A DNA stretch of 51,192 nucleotides, from assembly GCA_024275095.1 (NCBI GenBank), contig JAJRZV010000024.1, forward strand, positions 1 through 51,192. Direction: 5' to 3'. Source of the stretch: a bacterium (GTDB lineage Bacteria; JAJRZV01). Position numbers and translations under genes: made by a program. How positions within the stretch are numbered: position 1 is the stretch's first letter; the number at the start of each line of letters is the position of its first letter. The notes beneath the pieces are model-generated. The model was not told the DNA's origin. It saw only the letters and a program-made list of their open reading frames with translations, and did no database searches. Below are positions 26,017 to 33,279 of the stretch, one piece after another.

Positions 26017-28449
26017 ATGTCACAGCGATGTTTATTAATAAGGGCAACGCTTTTTTGCTGCATCTTCACACTGATGGGTATGGGTTGCGGCGGACGTGGT
26101 TCACCTTACGGCAGTGGAATTTTCGGAGAATGGGTAACCGATCCTTACGGCCTGCCGGCGTATCTCTACCGTTTTTCACTCTCAGACCCCCGTAGCTATT
26201 ACACTGTAAGAGATACAGGTTCGTGGGAACCGGAAAGACGTAACGACCACTATCATCTCATCGGTAACGAACGGACACTGGTAAGATGCTTCAATGATGG
26301 AAGTGCAGAACTCATAGCACCTCTCCGTCTGTTTGTAGCTGTAAATTATCATGCTCCCTCCAGGGGCCTTGGCACCGGCGGATACGGTATGCTTTTTTAT
26401 CCAGGAGGTTCCCTTTCCACGCGGTTTGAAGCCAACGCCCGAATACTTTTTGGAGAAGGCTACTGTAAAAAAGAAGTAAGAGACGGAGCCCATAGCATAA
26501 CACAGTATCTCTTCTCTCCAGACGGCAGGGACCCGGTTCTCATCTCGCTTTCGCAGGTCACAGGCAGCGGCGAATACGAAGACGCATTTGAAATAACACC
26601 CGTGGTGTTCACGCCCCTTTCTCCCGAAACAAAAAGGTTGCACTACCTGAAACAACAATCCAGGAATGCCGAAACCTTTAACGTAAACGGGCTTCCTTGG
26701 GCGAAATTCACATTTGACGGCATGCCGGAAAGAATCACGTTCTTTGTCGGAGCGGCTGCGGCGCCTGCAAAACTTGAAATTTCCGAAACGCTCTACGGAT
26801 ACACGGTAAAAGTAAAGTACACGTACACATCCAACACCCCTTATTACTGCACCCTGCTGGGATTCAGGACAGGTAAGGACCCGACTGTTACCGCTCTCGC
26901 ATATCGCTATCGCGATCGCTGCAACACCGCGCTTGAAGACCTGATCAATGCTATAAAAGAAGAGGCCCCCCTTTTCGACACAGAACCCTCCTACCTGAAA
27001 AGGGAAACGAGCTGGCACTACTCATATCTCCGCTCAGGTTTCATTTCAGGCGGTTCCGGTACCCGCGTAAAAACATCAGGATTCCAATCCTACGGGTATG
27101 TTATGGGTACCGGTTACTCGCCCGGGTTTGCTGAGCAGGCACCTGCACCGGGCAGGGATCTCTCGCAGCACGCGGAAGCTCTCGCTGTATACAATCCAGC
27201 CTTTGCCCGCGAAATCCTGGAACTCGTGCTGGAACAGGTGCCGCAAGACGTATCAATCACCTGGTGGCACATTCCCGGCGTTATCGCACCGAGCGATTAT
27301 GCGCTGTTTCTTATGTGGGCCGTGGAAAGGTACGTGCTTGTCACAGGAAATTTTTCATTTCTCGATACGAATTTACGTTTTTACGATGAAGGCACAGGAA
27401 GCGTATGGGAACATCTCACGGCTGCATACAACTACCTGAAGCAACGCGTCGGCAAAGGGCCTCACGGCCTGATACGCATTATGGGTGGTGACTGGAACGA
27501 TGCAGTGGTGTTTGCAGCCGGTACAGTCGAAGGAGCGGGATGGCAAAATGTCATGGAAGAAGGTGAATCCGTACTCAACACAGCAATGGCCTCTTATATT
27601 TTCCCCAGATTTGCCGAACTCGCACGCATGAGAGGTGACACGGCTCTTGCCGATGAACTGGAAGAGGAAGGCCAGGCAATGTGTGATGCGCTGGAGTACG
27701 CGTGGGCGGGAAAATGGTACGCACGAATGCTCCTTACAAGCACGCGCTCACAGGTGCAGGGGAATATCATCGGCAGTGACCGCATGTACCTCGAGCCTCA
27801 GCCCTGGGCTATCATGAGTGGTTGCGCGGACAGGTACGGACACACCCGCGTTTTGATTGAAAGCATAAGAAACGAGCTTCTATCGCGTTCCCCTATCGGT
27901 GCACCGCTTATCAGCCAGCCCGTAGGCCACGGTATCGGCGGAAGACCGGGGGAAGGACACGACGGAGGCGTGTGGCCGCTTCTCAACGGGTGGCTGGTCA
28001 GGGCGCTTGCAAAAGCGGAACCCACCCTCGCAAGTTCGCTTTACCTGCGAAACACTTTGGCTTACCACGCGGAGGTCTTCCCAAGCGTGTGGATAGGCAT
28101 ATGGAGCGCCTTCGACTCTTACAACATTTCACCCTCGCCCCGTCCCGGCTTCACCTGGGACCAGCTCCCTTTCTACGACATGAACATCGCTCCCATATCT
28201 CATCCCGACCCTCATTTCTCCCAGCTCGGAGCGCTTCTCAGTCTTCTGGGAATCGAATTCGAAATTAACAGCATTCGCATCAATGCACCTGCATGGGAAA
28301 ATAACTTTTATTTCAAAACCCCTATACTGGAAATCAAATTTTCAGAGGGAACGTACTCGCTCAACTACAAGCCGCTCGAAGGTCAACCATTACATGTTTC
28401 AGTAGAAACAGACACGCTTCCACTGAGAATAGCAAGGGAACAACAATAA
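26017..28449 (+). CDS. GH94/GH36-like (alpha/alpha)6 carbohydrate-active lipoprotein
   Basis: An 810-residue lipoprotein: signal peptide with lipobox GMGC (C24), an N-terminal beta-sandwich region, then an (alpha/alpha)6 barrel. Residues 489-495 read MGGDWND, matching the GGGDWNDGM motif whose Asp (here D492 or D495) is catalytic in GH94 phosphorylases. Also GH94-like: the FR-S-/GYSPGFAEQAPAPGRDLSQH region, ITWWHIPGVIAPSDYALFLM, and VWPLLNGWLVRALA. Known GH94 enzymes are cytosolic phosphorylases of beta-glucosides; a secreted form would more plausibly be a hydrolase or transglycosylase (inference). GAGG lies 6 bases before ATG. Neighbours encode other exported carbohydrate-active proteins. 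Confidence 0.75.
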   Translation: MSQRCLLIRATLFCCIFTLMGMGCGGRGSPYGSGIFGEWVTDPYGLPAYLYRFSLSDPRSYYTVRDTGSWEPERRNDHYHLIGNERTLVRCFNDGSAELIAPLRLFVAVNYHAPSRGLGTGGYGMLFYPGGSLSTRFEANARILFGEGYCKKEVRDGAHSITQYLFSPDGRDPVLISLSQVTGSGEYEDAFEITPVVFTPLSPETKRLHYLKQQSRNAETFNVNGLPWAKFTFDGMPERITFFVGAAAAPAKLEISETLYGYTVKVKYTYTSNTPYYCTLLGFRTGKDPTVTALAYRYRDRCNTALEDLINAIKEEAPLFDTEPSYLKRETSWHYSYLRSGFISGGSGTRVKTSGFQSYGYVMGTGYSPGFAEQAPAPGRDLSQHAEALAVYNPAFAREILELVLEQVPQDVSITWWHIPGVIAPSDYALFLMWAVERYVLVTGNFSFLDTNLRFYDEGTGSVWEHLTAAYNYLKQRVGKGPHGLIRIMGGDWNDAVVFAAGTVEGAGWQNVMEEGESVLNTAMASYIFPRFAELARMRGDTALADELEEEGQAMCDALEYAWAGKWYARMLLTSTRSQVQGNIIGSDRMYLEPQPWAIMSGCADRYGHTRVLIESIRNELLSRSPIGAPLISQPVGHGIGGRPGEGHDGGVWPLLNGWLVRALAKAEPTLASSLYLRNTLAYHAEVFPSVWIGIWSAFDSYNISPSPRPGFTWDQLPFYDMNIAPISHPDPHFSQLGALLSLLGIEFEINSIRINAPAWENNFYFKTPILEIKFSEGTYSLNYKPLEGQPLHVSVETDTLPLRIAREQQ

Positions 28450-28516
28450 CTCCTGCACTTTCTGCATAACCCGAAAACAGTCGGGCTCAACACGTTCGAA
28501 GTTGTACGGATTCAGG

Positions 28517-28744
28517 CTACGAATCCCGCGCAAGTACCCTGCGGGCGACACCAGCGTACTCTTCTGGCACTAAGAGACGAATGTTTGAAAAACCACCCGG
28601 CGCCGAGGGAATCAGACTGCAAATACTCTCATCGAACAGGAAAGCGTGAATGCCCTCTTCTTTCAATTTCCCTGCTGCCATGTGAGCTTCCAGTAAATTC
28701 TTGAATGTGGCAATTGTTACAAGTTTGTCTCTCATGGTATTCAT
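28517..28744 (-). CDS. DUF2007 (PII-uridylyltransferase-associated-like) small protein
   Basis: A 75-residue protein with the DUF2007 pattern: LVTIATFKNLLEAHMAAGKL, EGIHAFLFDE, IRLLVPEEYAGVARRVLA. AAGGA is 4 bases before ATG 28744. DUF2007 is a small ferredoxin-like alpha/beta domain of unknown function. It lies alone, antisense, inside the glycan cluster between the GH94-like and DUF2961 genes. Confidence 0.8.
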   Translation of the reverse strand: MNTMRDKLVTIATFKNLLEAHMAAGKLKEEGIHAFLFDESICSLIPSAPGGFSNIRLLVPEEYAGVARRVLARDS

Positions 28745-28873
28745 GTTATCCTTGAAATATCTGTTTCACAATACAAGAGCTGTTGTGTCCGAGCCTCTCA
28801 GCTTTTCCCGTTTAAGCAGGCCTGGAAAAGGGAAAGGATTTAAGGTTAAAACTTGCAAGTGTAGAGACATTTC

Positions 28874-28930
28874 ATGAAAAGGACAACACGCATAGTATTT
28901 GGAACAGTCCTATTCATACTGGTAAAATAA
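28874..28930 (+). other. Mini-ORF upstream of the DUF2961 gene
   Basis: An 18-codon frame from ATG 28874 (MKRTTRIVFGTVLFILVK) ends 5 bases before the GTG start of the DUF2961 gene. It resembles the start of a signal peptide: positive charges and a hydrophobic run. It may be a leader, or the original start of the downstream gene cut off by a frameshift. No ribosome-binding site stands out. Confidence 0.25.
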
Positions 28931-28935
28931 CCGCG

Positions 28936-30429
28936 GTGATATCTTTCAAATATTATTCACGCATATATTTTCTATTCATCTCTACCATAACAGTCTGCTG
29001 CACATCGTGCTCAACCACGAAACCGATCAACCCCTGCCTGCGCGTATTCGCTGATCCTCTTTACGTATTCGAGGTGGCTGAAAATTACCAGGCCGGCATG
29101 GCATCCAGTTACGACCGGACCGGTGGAAACAGCGATGGTCTTCTTTATTCTTACCTTTACCGGGACGGAGACGAATACGTACTTCTGGAAGCAGAGGGGT
29201 CCGGGTGTCTCACGCGCATATGGTTCGACTACATGGCTCGATTTCCCGGATTCGGAAAGGAACTGCGTTTCTACCTCTCCAACTCCGGCAGTCCCACACT
29301 GGTCATGCGATTCGCTGAAGTTTTCAATGGAGACTTCAGCCCGTTTCTTTTCCCGCTATCGGTCGGGCCCCGTCTTTCAAGCGGAGGATACATCAGCTAT
29401 ACACCTCTTCCTTTTGAAGGTCGAGTAAAGGTCACCGCCACATTCAGACCTGTGTACTACCAGATCGGTTACATGCTCTACAGAGGAACAGATTCCGAAC
29501 AGCATAAAGTTCCACTGGATGACGTAGAGTACGTAAAAGCAGCTGAGACAGTAAAGGCACAAAGCTTCAATACAGGTAAGGAAGGTCCTTCTTACACGGC
29601 CGTGATAGAGCCGGGCACAGAAGTGAGATTGCTTCAGCACGAAGGCACAGGCATACTGAAATCATTTACGGTAAAGTCCGCGCACCTGGAAGATCTAATC
29701 ATTAAAGGTTACTGGAACGGTGCCACCGCACCGCAGTTCACCCTCCCTCTTGGCGAGTTTTTTTATGTAGGTGGAGCGCGCGATGTCATGTCGTTTTACG
29801 TGAAGAGACGAACACACACCTTTTCATTCTCCATGCCCGTACCCTTTCAAAAAGGTCTTGGCCTGGCAGTAAAGAATACAGGAGATTACGCTGTTGCAGT
29901 AACCGTAGAAGGTCAGATGGAAGAACGTGACGATGCTTTAGAAATGCCTCTGCTGCACAGTGTGGTCATGCCCCTTCGCAGAACCGGCGCCGGGAAAATG
30001 TTTGTGCTCACAGACGTGAAAGGCAGGGGCTTTTTCGCCGGCACAGTACTGCGCATGGAAGGAGAAACAGAAACCTTTGCGGAGTGCCGGGAAGCCATGG
30101 GGGTGAACTCGGAACTCTGCTTTCTGGAAGGAGATGAATACTTTTACGTTGACGGTTCAACACAGCCATCGCTACAGGGCACGGGTACAGAAGATTACTT
30201 CAATGCAGGTTATTACTTCATGTTCGGATCTTTCTCCCTTCCTTTCCACGGCCTGATAGAGCTGGGGCTTACGGATACCGGCCATGCACGGGTAATTGCG
30301 TACCGATTTCACCTGAGCGACCCTGTCCCGTTTTCTCACAGTTTGAGGGTGGAACTGGAGGTGGGCCCCCTTGACGATGTCCACGGAAAGTACAGTTCTA
30401 TTTCGTTCGTGTACCTGAATTCACCATGA
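28936..30429 (+). CDS. DUF2961/GH172-family glycoside hydrolase, lipoprotein
   Basis: A 497-residue protein, GTG start at 28936, N-terminal signal peptide ending CCTSC (C25 as possible lipid Cys). The family text is clear: SSYDRTGGNSDGLLYSYLYR, ADGSGCLTRIWF-like GSGCLTRIWFDY, EGDEYFYVDG, and LQGTGTEDYFNAGYYF. DUF2961 founded family GH172, with alpha-D-fructofuranosidase and D-arabinofuranosidase members. The catalytic pair reported for the fructofuranosidase is two Glu 21 residues apart; here E398 (in EGDE) and E419 (in GTGTED) have that same spacing. Substrate is not predictable, but furanose polymers (arabinan, fructan, arabinogalactan) are the family range. Start codon choice is the first plausible. 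Confidence 0.85.
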   Translation: MISFKYYSRIYFLFISTITVCCTSCSTTKPINPCLRVFADPLYVFEVAENYQAGMASSYDRTGGNSDGLLYSYLYRDGDEYVLLEAEGSGCLTRIWFDYMARFPGFGKELRFYLSNSGSPTLVMRFAEVFNGDFSPFLFPLSVGPRLSSGGYISYTPLPFEGRVKVTATFRPVYYQIGYMLYRGTDSEQHKVPLDDVEYVKAAETVKAQSFNTGKEGPSYTAVIEPGTEVRLLQHEGTGILKSFTVKSAHLEDLIIKGYWNGATAPQFTLPLGEFFYVGGARDVMSFYVKRRTHTFSFSMPVPFQKGLGLAVKNTGDYAVAVTVEGQMEERDDALEMPLLHSVVMPLRRTGAGKMFVLTDVKGRGFFAGTVLRMEGETETFAECREAMGVNSELCFLEGDEYFYVDGSTQPSLQGTGTEDYFNAGYYFMFGSFSLPFHGLIELGLTDTGHARVIAYRFHLSDPVPFSHSLRVELEVGPLDDVHGKYSSISFVYLNSP

Positions 30430-30442
30430 AGGTCACGAAATA

Positions 30443-33247
30443 ATGCAGGGCAATTTACACTGTTTCCGAATCTGTGCAGGCGTACTGAGCATATTCTTTT
30501 TGTTTGCAGGTTGTGAGAAAAAAGCTCCTGTCAGCACTGTCACCGCATACATTATCACATCGCAAAGTCACGTCCCGTCCCTGCCAGGCGACAGTGCATG
30601 GGCAAGGCCCGGTGACTTTGTCCTTGAAAACGAAAATCTCATCGCTGTAATACGCCAGCCCGGACGGACGCCCGGATATTTCCTGTACGGGGGCAACCTC
30701 ATAGACCTGGCACTGAAACTACCGGACGGTTCCCTCGCGCCTGACGTGCTCCAGCAAATGAGCCTGCTCTTCAACGCGGGTTACACGCCTGATAACTCGC
30801 GGGTGTACATTATCACCAGAAACGGCCTGCCGGTGGTCCGTGCAGAAGGCACACTGGCACTCTACGAGACGCTGGATTTCAAGGCAATCTTCGGAATAGA
30901 CCTCAATACATTATGGTTCATACCCGACGCGATCCTTCCAAAGATTCACGTGATCACGGAATATTCTCTGCGTGAAACCGAACCCGTGGTGGAAGTGAGC
31001 GTTACAGTAATCAACCGTTCACGGGCACGCGTGCGGCTTTTACCCGGCGCCATCGTCAATGCCGGCGACGGCGAAATATTCTTCGCAAATTCGCCCCAGG
31101 GATTTGGTGAACAAACGTTTCGAGAGATTGATTTTGCCTCATGGCTTCAGGGACGCTTCGGGTTCAGTTATATTGCTCCCTCCGGGGCCGTGGGGTTCTC
31201 ACAATCCAAGGGTGTGGTGCTCATGCACAACCCTTTTTCCGGCAAATTCGAGCCCCTGGTTCTCAAACCAGGCGAAATAACCACGTACACCTTTTACATT
31301 ATCGCCGATGAACAGCCCGTTGCTGCGGCGAGACAGTTCTACGCGAGGCTCAAAAGTGAAAGAACAGTAAGTATAAACGGCAGGGTTGCCGAGGAGCATA
31401 CGGGCAGGCCTGTGGAAAATGCCCGCGTCGCCGTACTGGGTCCACTGCCTGAAGAAAACGCTTATTCAATTTTTGTCACCGGCAGTGACGGCCGATTCAG
31501 CGGAAGGCTGCCCCCGGGAAAATACATCTTTGTAGCAGAACGTGACGGCCTTGCCACCTCGCTCACCGACGTCGTAACCCTCAGTCCGGAGAGCGGCTCG
31601 TATCCAATTTCGCTGACCGTGCCCCGATTTTTCACCGTGAAATTTTCGGTTGTAAACGAAAAAAAGCGGCTCATTCCAGCGAAAATCTCTGTTATCGGCT
31701 TGAAAAACACCTTTCGACCAACCGTGTTCAGGGATGTCACGTGGGATTTCATTCCCGAGGGACTGGCGACTGTGGTCCATGCCTGTACAGGAGAGGGTGA
31801 GGTAAAATTGCCACCGGGCAGGTACGAGTTTGTGGCCTCGCGTGGAGTGGAATATTCCATCTCGGAAAAAGAACTGGAAATCGTTGATACGGATGTAGAA
31901 ATATCTTTTAAACTTTACCACGTGGTTAATGTTCCTGGATTTATATCCGGAGATTTCCACGTCCACGCAGCAAGTTTCGATGCACCGCTCTCCAACCGCG
32001 AGAGAGTAATCACATTTGCGACGGAAGGAGTCGAAATACTGGGAATTACAGACCACGACGCTGTGGTGGATTTTTCCGGGTATGTAAAAGAGCTGGAATT
32101 ACAAGACTACGTAAAAGTGGTTACCGGAGAGGAAATCACCACCGTGGGCTTCGGACATTTCAACGTCTATCCCATGAAGCCAGATCCTGAAAGACTTGAT
32201 GGAGGAGCCATAGACTGGGGACTCGCCCCGGGCAGAGACTACATGATGACAGCAGAGGAGATTTTTCAGGCGGTAAGGGCGCTGGAAAAGGAAGAAGGCA
32301 CGCCAAAAGTCATCCAGGTTAATCATCCGTGGGGCAAAGCAGGAGGCCTCTCACAGATGGGGTACTTCGACGCAGCAGACATCACGTTTCTTCCCGACGG
32401 CACGGTTACAGATGGACCAAACCGGACCGATCCTGCACGGCTTCGCCTGCCGCCCAATTCGAACATTTTTTCACCCGGATTCGACGCACTGGAGATCTAC
32501 AACAGCCTGTGGACCTGGGGAAGGGAAGGAAGAATCGACCCTGAACTGCCCCTGTGGGCATGGTTTAACCTTCTCAACAGCGGCTACCGTGTCACAGCCA
32601 TGGGTAACACGGACACCCATCACAAGTTCGTCATCGCCGCAGGGTATCCAAGAAATTTTATCCGTGTGGAACACGCAGCACCTGCCATAGTGAGCATTGC
32701 AGAAATTGTAGACGGCATAAAAGGAGGTCACTGCATGCTCACCAACGGTCCTTTTGTAAACGTGGAGGTGTACTCACCATCTACAGAAGAAAGGGGCTCG
32801 ATGGGCGATACCGTGAATACCTCCGACGGTATCATTCAGCTTACGGTATCCATCATGTCTCCCGCATGGGCTCCCTTTTCGCGGCTGGAAATCTATTCCA
32901 ACCCGGTACTCCCGGGCCACCAGGACGAGTTCATACCCGGAAGCCTCTCCACGTATGCTCTTGTGCTTCAGGACATTGACCCCTCTCAGATTCAGCGTTT
33001 CTATCTGGATCCTGAAAATCCGGAAAGTGAACGACTCCAGTTTGAAAAAACCTTCAACCTCACAGGTTTCAAAGGTGAGCGGTGGATTGTGGTTCGAGTC
33101 ACAGGGGAACGTCCGCTGTTCCCTGTAATCCCCAACAGGATCAAATCGGGCCACGCTCTTCAGGAGCTGTTCAACAGGGATTTTGCAGAAGACGAAAGCG
33201 TACGGGTAGTGGCCGTGACCAATCCCGTATACGTAAACGGGCCATGA
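30443..33247 (+). CDS. PHP-domain CehA/McbA-like metallohydrolase lipoprotein
   Basis: A 934-residue lipoprotein: lipobox FAGC (C24), an N-terminal beta region (about 40-310), a carboxypeptidase-regulatory-like Ig module (about 315-395, INGRVAEEHTGRPVENARV), a further beta region and a PHP-type TIM barrel from about residue 500. Metal motifs: GDFHVHAA (about 503), GITDHDAV (about 534), GEEITT-GFGHFN (about 562), VNHPWG (about 626) and GNTDTHH (about 720). CehA/McbA relatives hydrolyse carbaryl, and many homologues are uncharacterised exported phosphoesterases or glycan-linked enzymes. Its 3' end overlaps the next gene's first possible ATG by 4 bases. Substrate unknown. Confidence 0.82.
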   Translation: MQGNLHCFRICAGVLSIFFLFAGCEKKAPVSTVTAYIITSQSHVPSLPGDSAWARPGDFVLENENLIAVIRQPGRTPGYFLYGGNLIDLALKLPDGSLAPDVLQQMSLLFNAGYTPDNSRVYIITRNGLPVVRAEGTLALYETLDFKAIFGIDLNTLWFIPDAILPKIHVITEYSLRETEPVVEVSVTVINRSRARVRLLPGAIVNAGDGEIFFANSPQGFGEQTFREIDFASWLQGRFGFSYIAPSGAVGFSQSKGVVLMHNPFSGKFEPLVLKPGEITTYTFYIIADEQPVAAARQFYARLKSERTVSINGRVAEEHTGRPVENARVAVLGPLPEENAYSIFVTGSDGRFSGRLPPGKYIFVAERDGLATSLTDVVTLSPESGSYPISLTVPRFFTVKFSVVNEKKRLIPAKISVIGLKNTFRPTVFRDVTWDFIPEGLATVVHACTGEGEVKLPPGRYEFVASRGVEYSISEKELEIVDTDVEISFKLYHVVNVPGFISGDFHVHAASFDAPLSNRERVITFATEGVEILGITDHDAVVDFSGYVKELELQDYVKVVTGEEITTVGFGHFNVYPMKPDPERLDGGAIDWGLAPGRDYMMTAEEIFQAVRALEKEEGTPKVIQVNHPWGKAGGLSQMGYFDAADITFLPDGTVTDGPNRTDPARLRLPPNSNIFSPGFDALEIYNSLWTWGREGRIDPELPLWAWFNLLNSGYRVTAMGNTDTHHKFVIAAGYPRNFIRVEHAAPAIVSIAEIVDGIKGGHCMLTNGPFVNVEVYSPSTEERGSMGDTVNTSDGIIQLTVSIMSPAWAPFSRLEIYSNPVLPGHQDEFIPGSLSTYALVLQDIDPSQIQRFYLDPENPESERLQFEKTFNLTGFKGERWIVVRVTGERPLFPVIPNRIKSGHALQELFNRDFAEDESVRVVAVTNPVYVNGP

Positions 33248-33279
33248 ATCCAGAAACAAAAATAAAGCGAGGTAACGTA

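Noticed and set aside
26182-27018. Minus-strand open frame of 278 codons
   Set aside because: Antisense to the GH94-like gene; the composition (Cys/Phe/Arg-rich) is not protein-like.
28450-28516. Small hairpin CCCGA-AAACAG-TCGGG as terminator
   Set aside because: Only a 5-bp stem with no U-run.
31466-32056. Minus-strand open frame of 196 codons
   Set aside because: Antisense to the PHP protein, whose metal motifs are intact.
33082-33279. Extension of the GH15-like frame upstream
   Set aside because: Overlaps the PHP gene in another frame and lacks a signal peptide position; ATG 33280 has a ribosome-binding site just before a signal peptide.
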